From: Bin87 sp965116565
GTDB taxonomy: Bacteria > Chloroflexota > Dehalococcoidia > Lucifugimonadales > UBA3495
Direction of reading: 5' to 3'
NCBI GenBank assembly: GCA_965116565.1
Contig: OZ220699.1
Coordinates: forward strand, 3,782,001-3,846,000
DNA length: 64,000 nt
Position numbers and translations under genes: made by a program. Below the pieces are notes generated by a model that was not told where the DNA came from, ran no database searches, and saw only the letters and a list, made by a program, of their open reading frames with translations. Numbering within the stretch: position 1 is the first letter of the stretch; the number at the start of each line of letters is the position of its first letter. Shown here piece after piece: positions 60,800-64,000 of the stretch.

Positions 60800-62044
60800 A
60801 TGTCGCAGTACGAACAGAGACCCTCCCCATACGGTTCGGCGCGTGACCTGCCGTCTTTTCAAGAGATCACCCGTCAGATTCAAGGCAGTAAACTGCTGGC
60901 CCGATTCATTGGGCGCGATCAGCGCTCCCAGTTTCTCGAAATTGAACATCAACTGAATAACCTTGTGGCCGTCGTCGACCGCTTCTACGACCGGCTAGGA
61001 CCGCGGAACTGGATATTCCACGATTCGCTCAACGTCTCGGCCGTTGAGGCGATTCTCGACCAAACGAACAACTGCGAAGAGGCTGAACAGCGACTCATTG
61101 CGATCTATCGAGACGAAGACTATCTGAATTTCTGGACTGGCCGGCTGTGTAGTATCGACGGCCTCAGAGAGCGTGCCCACCTGATCGATCGGGCTCTCGA
61201 GCACTATTGCGCGGGCCAGTTCGACAGCGCCGTTCTCCATCTGATCGCTGTGACGGATGGGTTCGTCAACGATTTCGAGCCGGATCGGAGACGCGGCCTT
61301 CACTCGCGCGACCCGGATTCGATGATCGCCTGGGACAGTGTCGTTGGTCATCATTTGGGGCTAACGCACGCTCTCAAGTCATACCACAAGGCGATTAACA
61401 AGCGGTTAGACGAGGAGGTCTACGAGTTGCACCGCCACGGGATAGTCCACGGCACAATCACGAGATTCGACAATATAGTCGTCGCGACAAAAGCGTGGAA
61501 CATGCTGTTCGCGGTTGTCGACTGGGCGAAGGCAAGCGTGAAGGCATGCCAGCCGAAAGTTCCTGAACCGACGTTCCGGGAAATACTACGACAGATGGTT
61601 GCAAACACACGAACGAAGAACATGTTGGAAACCTGGCAACCGAGCCGCCTTTCCGATTCAGATGCGGGGTTCGAAGAGCACAAGATCCACGTACTAACGG
61701 TGAAGTTTCTGACCAGTTGGCGTGATCGCAACTTCGGTAAGCTGGCGCTCTTCCCAAGTAGACAATTCGATATCGGAGACGCAACACCGCGACAATTGGC
61801 AGGGCAAATGCGGGGGATTTTTGAGGGTTTCGTCCTTTCGGAATTTCGGGTCCAAGAGTTGGAAAACCCTGCGCTTGCCATTTGGGTGTCGAGGGGGGAC
61901 GCGACGGTGAACGGTGCACTAGGCAGCTATGAATGCCGATGGGCCCTCGAGGAAGCTGACGGGAGCTTCGGGTACGGCTCCGATTCGGCGCAGTGGCGCC
62001 TAGTATTCTACGACCCCGCCGTTGTCTGGCGGCCGAGTGAGTAG
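60800..62044 (+). CDS. Unrecognised protein with HEPN-like motif (414 residues)
   Basis: Mainly helical; near residue 220 it has ELHRHGIVHGTITRFDN. R-x4-H followed by G is the usual form of the HEPN RNase motif. A beta-rich C-terminal part (from ~300, LTVKFLTSWRDRNFGKLALF) may be a separate domain. The ATG at 60800 is chosen because the upstream extension is antisense noise. Possibly a defence or abortive-infection protein; this is inferred. Confidence 0.5.
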   Translation: MSQYEQRPSPYGSARDLPSFQEITRQIQGSKLLARFIGRDQRSQFLEIEHQLNNLVAVVDRFYDRLGPRNWIFHDSLNVSAVEAILDQTNNCEEAEQRLIAIYRDEDYLNFWTGRLCSIDGLRERAHLIDRALEHYCAGQFDSAVLHLIAVTDGFVNDFEPDRRRGLHSRDPDSMIAWDSVVGHHLGLTHALKSYHKAINKRLDEEVYELHRHGIVHGTITRFDNIVVATKAWNMLFAVVDWAKASVKACQPKVPEPTFREILRQMVANTRTKNMLETWQPSRLSDSDAGFEEHKIHVLTVKFLTSWRDRNFGKLALFPSRQFDIGDATPRQLAGQMRGIFEGFVLSEFRVQELENPALAIWVSRGDATVNGALGSYECRWALEEADGSFGYGSDSAQWRLVFYDPAVVWRPSE

Positions 62045-62095
62045 AAATATGGCCGTTGTGTGACGCGCAGTCGCCCAGGCCGTAGTAGGATGTCC

Positions 62096-62660
62096 ATGAG
62101 CCACGTACAGCGATAACCAATTTCGCCGACCGAACTATCTGGACCGGGGACAACCCAGACAATCCCGCGCGACCTCAACTCCGCGTCGGTTGACCTCATC
62201 TACCTGGACCCGCCGTTCAACTCCTACCGCAATCATGCTGCACCGGTGGGTAGCGCAGCAGCCGGCGCCGCTTTCAATGACACCTGGACGCTGTCCGATA
62301 TGGACGTGGCCTGTATAGGTTTGAGCGCCGATGAGCATCCGGCCATTTACTATGCACTCCAAGCTGCCGACCTCACTTACGGCTATTCGAAGACCAGATC
62401 AGGCTCTGTGGCAGGTCCAAGAAGACGGCCGTTTCTCTTATTGTCTGGACTCGATCAACAAGATCCTCATCCGTAACGGCGTCCCGCCTATCTCCGAGAA
62501 GGCTCACTTCCGGTACTTGAAGCGAGCTTGCGATGAGTACGCGGCCATGAGGCGTCACCAGTGGCGTACAACAAGGATGAGATGCTTGGCCAGCTGATCA
62601 GGCGCTACAACCAAATCAGCCAGGCCCGGGTGACATTAGAGGTGTCCAATGGCCCTAGAC
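62096..62660 (+). pseudogene. Degraded DNA methyltransferase and following gene fragment
   Basis: Frame fragments read NFADRTIWTGDN (from ~62119), then after a frame change SASVDLIYLDPPFNS with catalytic motif DPPF, AAPVGSAAAGAAF and DTWTLSDMDVA, typical of adenine methyltransferases. A second fragment follows (DGRFSYCLDSINKILIRNG; FRYLKRACDEYAAM; then in another frame AYNKDEMLGQLIRRYNQIS). Several frameshifts and deletions have destroyed both. Confidence 0.65.
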
Positions 62661-63971
62661 AAACAGACCGTACTCAGACCCGCCAACAGCTGCGTTTGGT
62701 ACGTCCTGGCGACAATCCACGGCGAACCGGGGCAGAGTCCGAACCCTCGCGAGACACAGCAGCGAAATCGGGAATTTTGGAACTCGCTTATGAGCAGGCG
62801 GGTCGGTCCCACCTTGTCGTTGCTATGGCCTGAGCGACGAATGGAGGGATTGCCTCGGTGGGGTGATGAGCAAGAGAGAATCGCAGCGGAACTTTTGCCT
62901 GTTCGAGGGTTTCGTCGCGCCGATGTTCCCGACTTGAACAGCACCATCGATTTCTCCGGCGTCGACTTCCGGGAAGAAACTTGCTTCGATGGCTTCGTGT
63001 TCGCCGGCCCAGTCGCGTTCGATGGGGCCAGGTTTGGAGTTGGATCCCATAGTTTCAATGGCGCAATATTTGACCAACAGGCGACTTTCGATAGGGCAGA
63101 GTTCGTTGGCGAGTTCTCAGGCTCCCGCATGCTTTTCTCATCGCTCGCAAGTTTCAAAGGCGTAAAATTCCGTTCAAACGCGCTCTTTGGAAACAGCCAA
63201 TTTCGGACTGACCCCAATTTCAGTAGCGCATTATTCGAACAACGTGCTTGGTTTCACGGCTGCACTTTTGGAGACGCAGCCAGGTTCACGGACACTGAGT
63301 TCCGCGGCGTAACTGACTTTGATCAGGTGGAAATCCAGAACAGCTGCCTTTTTCGGGGCGCCTCGTTTGATGGGACCGTGCCGAGATTCTTCGGGGCCAC
63401 GCTTCCGGAATACACCGATTGGCATGGTGCGAAATGGCCCAAAGTGGCTACGAAAGCCGACGAGGCCCTGGACCAGTTACAGGCATATCAACGACTGGCC
63501 CGGATGATGAACGGCCTGGAGAAGTTCGACGACCAGCGTATGTTCGTACGACAGGAGATGCGCGTGCGACGGCGGGTCGATGGTTGGTTTCCCGTAGGGT
63601 CGATGAACCTAGCTTACGAGCTCATCTGCGATTACGGCCATGGCCTGCGGAGAGTCGCGGGATGGTGGCTAGCTCATATGTTGTCGGGGGCGATAGCGCT
63701 TAGTTTCTCCAAATTCATTCGATCATCAGACCAAGAGCCCGCATGGCAGGCGATACGCGAGTCGTTTTCAGAATTTGGTTCGGCAATGCTGGTCAGTGCA
63801 GGCAACGCCCACGGGTTTCTAAGGTTGAACGATCAGTTTTTTGGCGAGGCAACGAAGGTTTTCAAAGACCTCCCCGGATACAATGGGATAGGTGCGTTTC
63901 AAACCATCGTCGGGGTCATCATCTTGTTCTTCCTACTTTTGACTATTCGCAACCGTTTCCGCATGCGATAG
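62649..63971 (+). CDS. Pentapeptide-repeat protein with C-terminal membrane region
   Basis: In the 440-residue protein, residues ~90-255 contain pentapeptide-like A(D/N)F repeats (e.g. STIDFSGVDFREE, AFDGARF, FNGAIFDQQATFDRAEF) that should form a right-handed beta-helix. After a helical linker come two membrane segments (GWWLAHMLSGAIALSF and the C-terminal FQTIVGVIILFFLLLTI), with a loop like those of two-helix ion channels (SFSEFGSAMLVSAGN). It may be a membrane sensor or channel. Complete, ending 29 bases before the window end. Confidence 0.7.
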   Translation: MALDKQTVLRPANSCVWYVLATIHGEPGQSPNPRETQQRNREFWNSLMSRRVGPTLSLLWPERRMEGLPRWGDEQERIAAELLPVRGFRRADVPDLNSTIDFSGVDFREETCFDGFVFAGPVAFDGARFGVGSHSFNGAIFDQQATFDRAEFVGEFSGSRMLFSSLASFKGVKFRSNALFGNSQFRTDPNFSSALFEQRAWFHGCTFGDAARFTDTEFRGVTDFDQVEIQNSCLFRGASFDGTVPRFFGATLPEYTDWHGAKWPKVATKADEALDQLQAYQRLARMMNGLEKFDDQRMFVRQEMRVRRRVDGWFPVGSMNLAYELICDYGHGLRRVAGWWLAHMLSGAIALSFSKFIRSSDQEPAWQAIRESFSEFGSAMLVSAGNAHGFLRLNDQFFGEATKVFKDLPGYNGIGAFQTIVGVIILFFLLLTIRNRFRMR

Positions 63972-64000
63972 AAGCCAAATTTTGGACGGCGGGATCACTG

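Overview
The window is GC-rich bacterial DNA. No rRNA or strong phylogenetic marker is present. The mix of genes (two luciferase-like flavin oxidoreductases, a NHL propeller protein, a PduO-type cobalamin adenosyltransferase with hisH/hisA, phosphonate-type transport, DUF3179, and traces of a fibronectin/cadherin protein) would fit an uncultured Chloroflexota of the SAR202/Dehalococcoidia kind, perhaps marine or sponge-associated. That assignment is an inference and is weak.

Layout. 1-4.1 kb: two tandem EamA-like membrane proteins, a flavin oxidoreductase and a lone receiver-domain protein. 4.6-8.4 kb: a PD-(D/E)XK nuclease-ATPase fusion, debris of a frameshifted small gene and of a repeat-domain protein, a palindromic element and tRNA-Gly. 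8.6-10.6 kb: a HEPN-like protein and a Na/Pi cotransporter. 10.7-15.6 kb: a minus-strand block of zinc ribbon, terminase, portal, methyltransferase and a PD-(D/E)XK protein, which looks like a prophage remnant joined to a type II restriction-modification pair. 15.8-18.0 kb: a HEPN-like zinc protein, a RelE-type toxin-antitoxin pair, a truncated DUF2283 gene and two tiny membrane proteins. 18-21.6 kb: NHL propeller, ATP-grasp, HAD hydrolase and YdeI-like genes. 21.7-25.1 kb: a RecQ helicase fused to a phosphoribosyltransferase, paired with a DprA-like protein (candidate defence pair). 25.2-32 kb: a flavin oxidoreductase, an orphan gene, then cobO-hisH-[small protein + aspartic protease] x3-hisA. 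33-41 kb: bL25, a DUF3800-like protein, a DUF3179 lipoprotein with an in-frame UGA, a phnD-phnC-phnE-phnE operon and tRNA-Ser. 41.2-57.9 kb: a phage- or plasmid-like accessory element of tightly packed plus-strand genes (DNA-binding protein, primase/helicase-like protein, a direct/inverted repeat array, many tiny cysteine-rich proteins, HNH, ParB, C5 methyltransferase), carrying an IS5-family insertion and ending at a broken tyrosine recombinase. 58-64 kb: accessory genes (nuclease-like, DUF5677, HEPN-like, a methyltransferase pseudogene, a pentapeptide-repeat membrane protein).

Most notable signals: (i) the DUF3179 gene has UGA exactly at the first Cys of its CxxC motif, followed at the right distance by a perfect stem-loop with SECIS-like features; (ii) a triplicated protease/partner cassette sits inside the histidine operon, and the linkers between copies look like remnants of the hisA start; (iii) the RecQ-PRTase/DprA pair; (iv) the repeat array after the primase-like gene, which itself carries a perfect 142-bp tandem duplication that breaks its frame; (v) several families of short palindromes, one of which has inserted in frame into phage genes.
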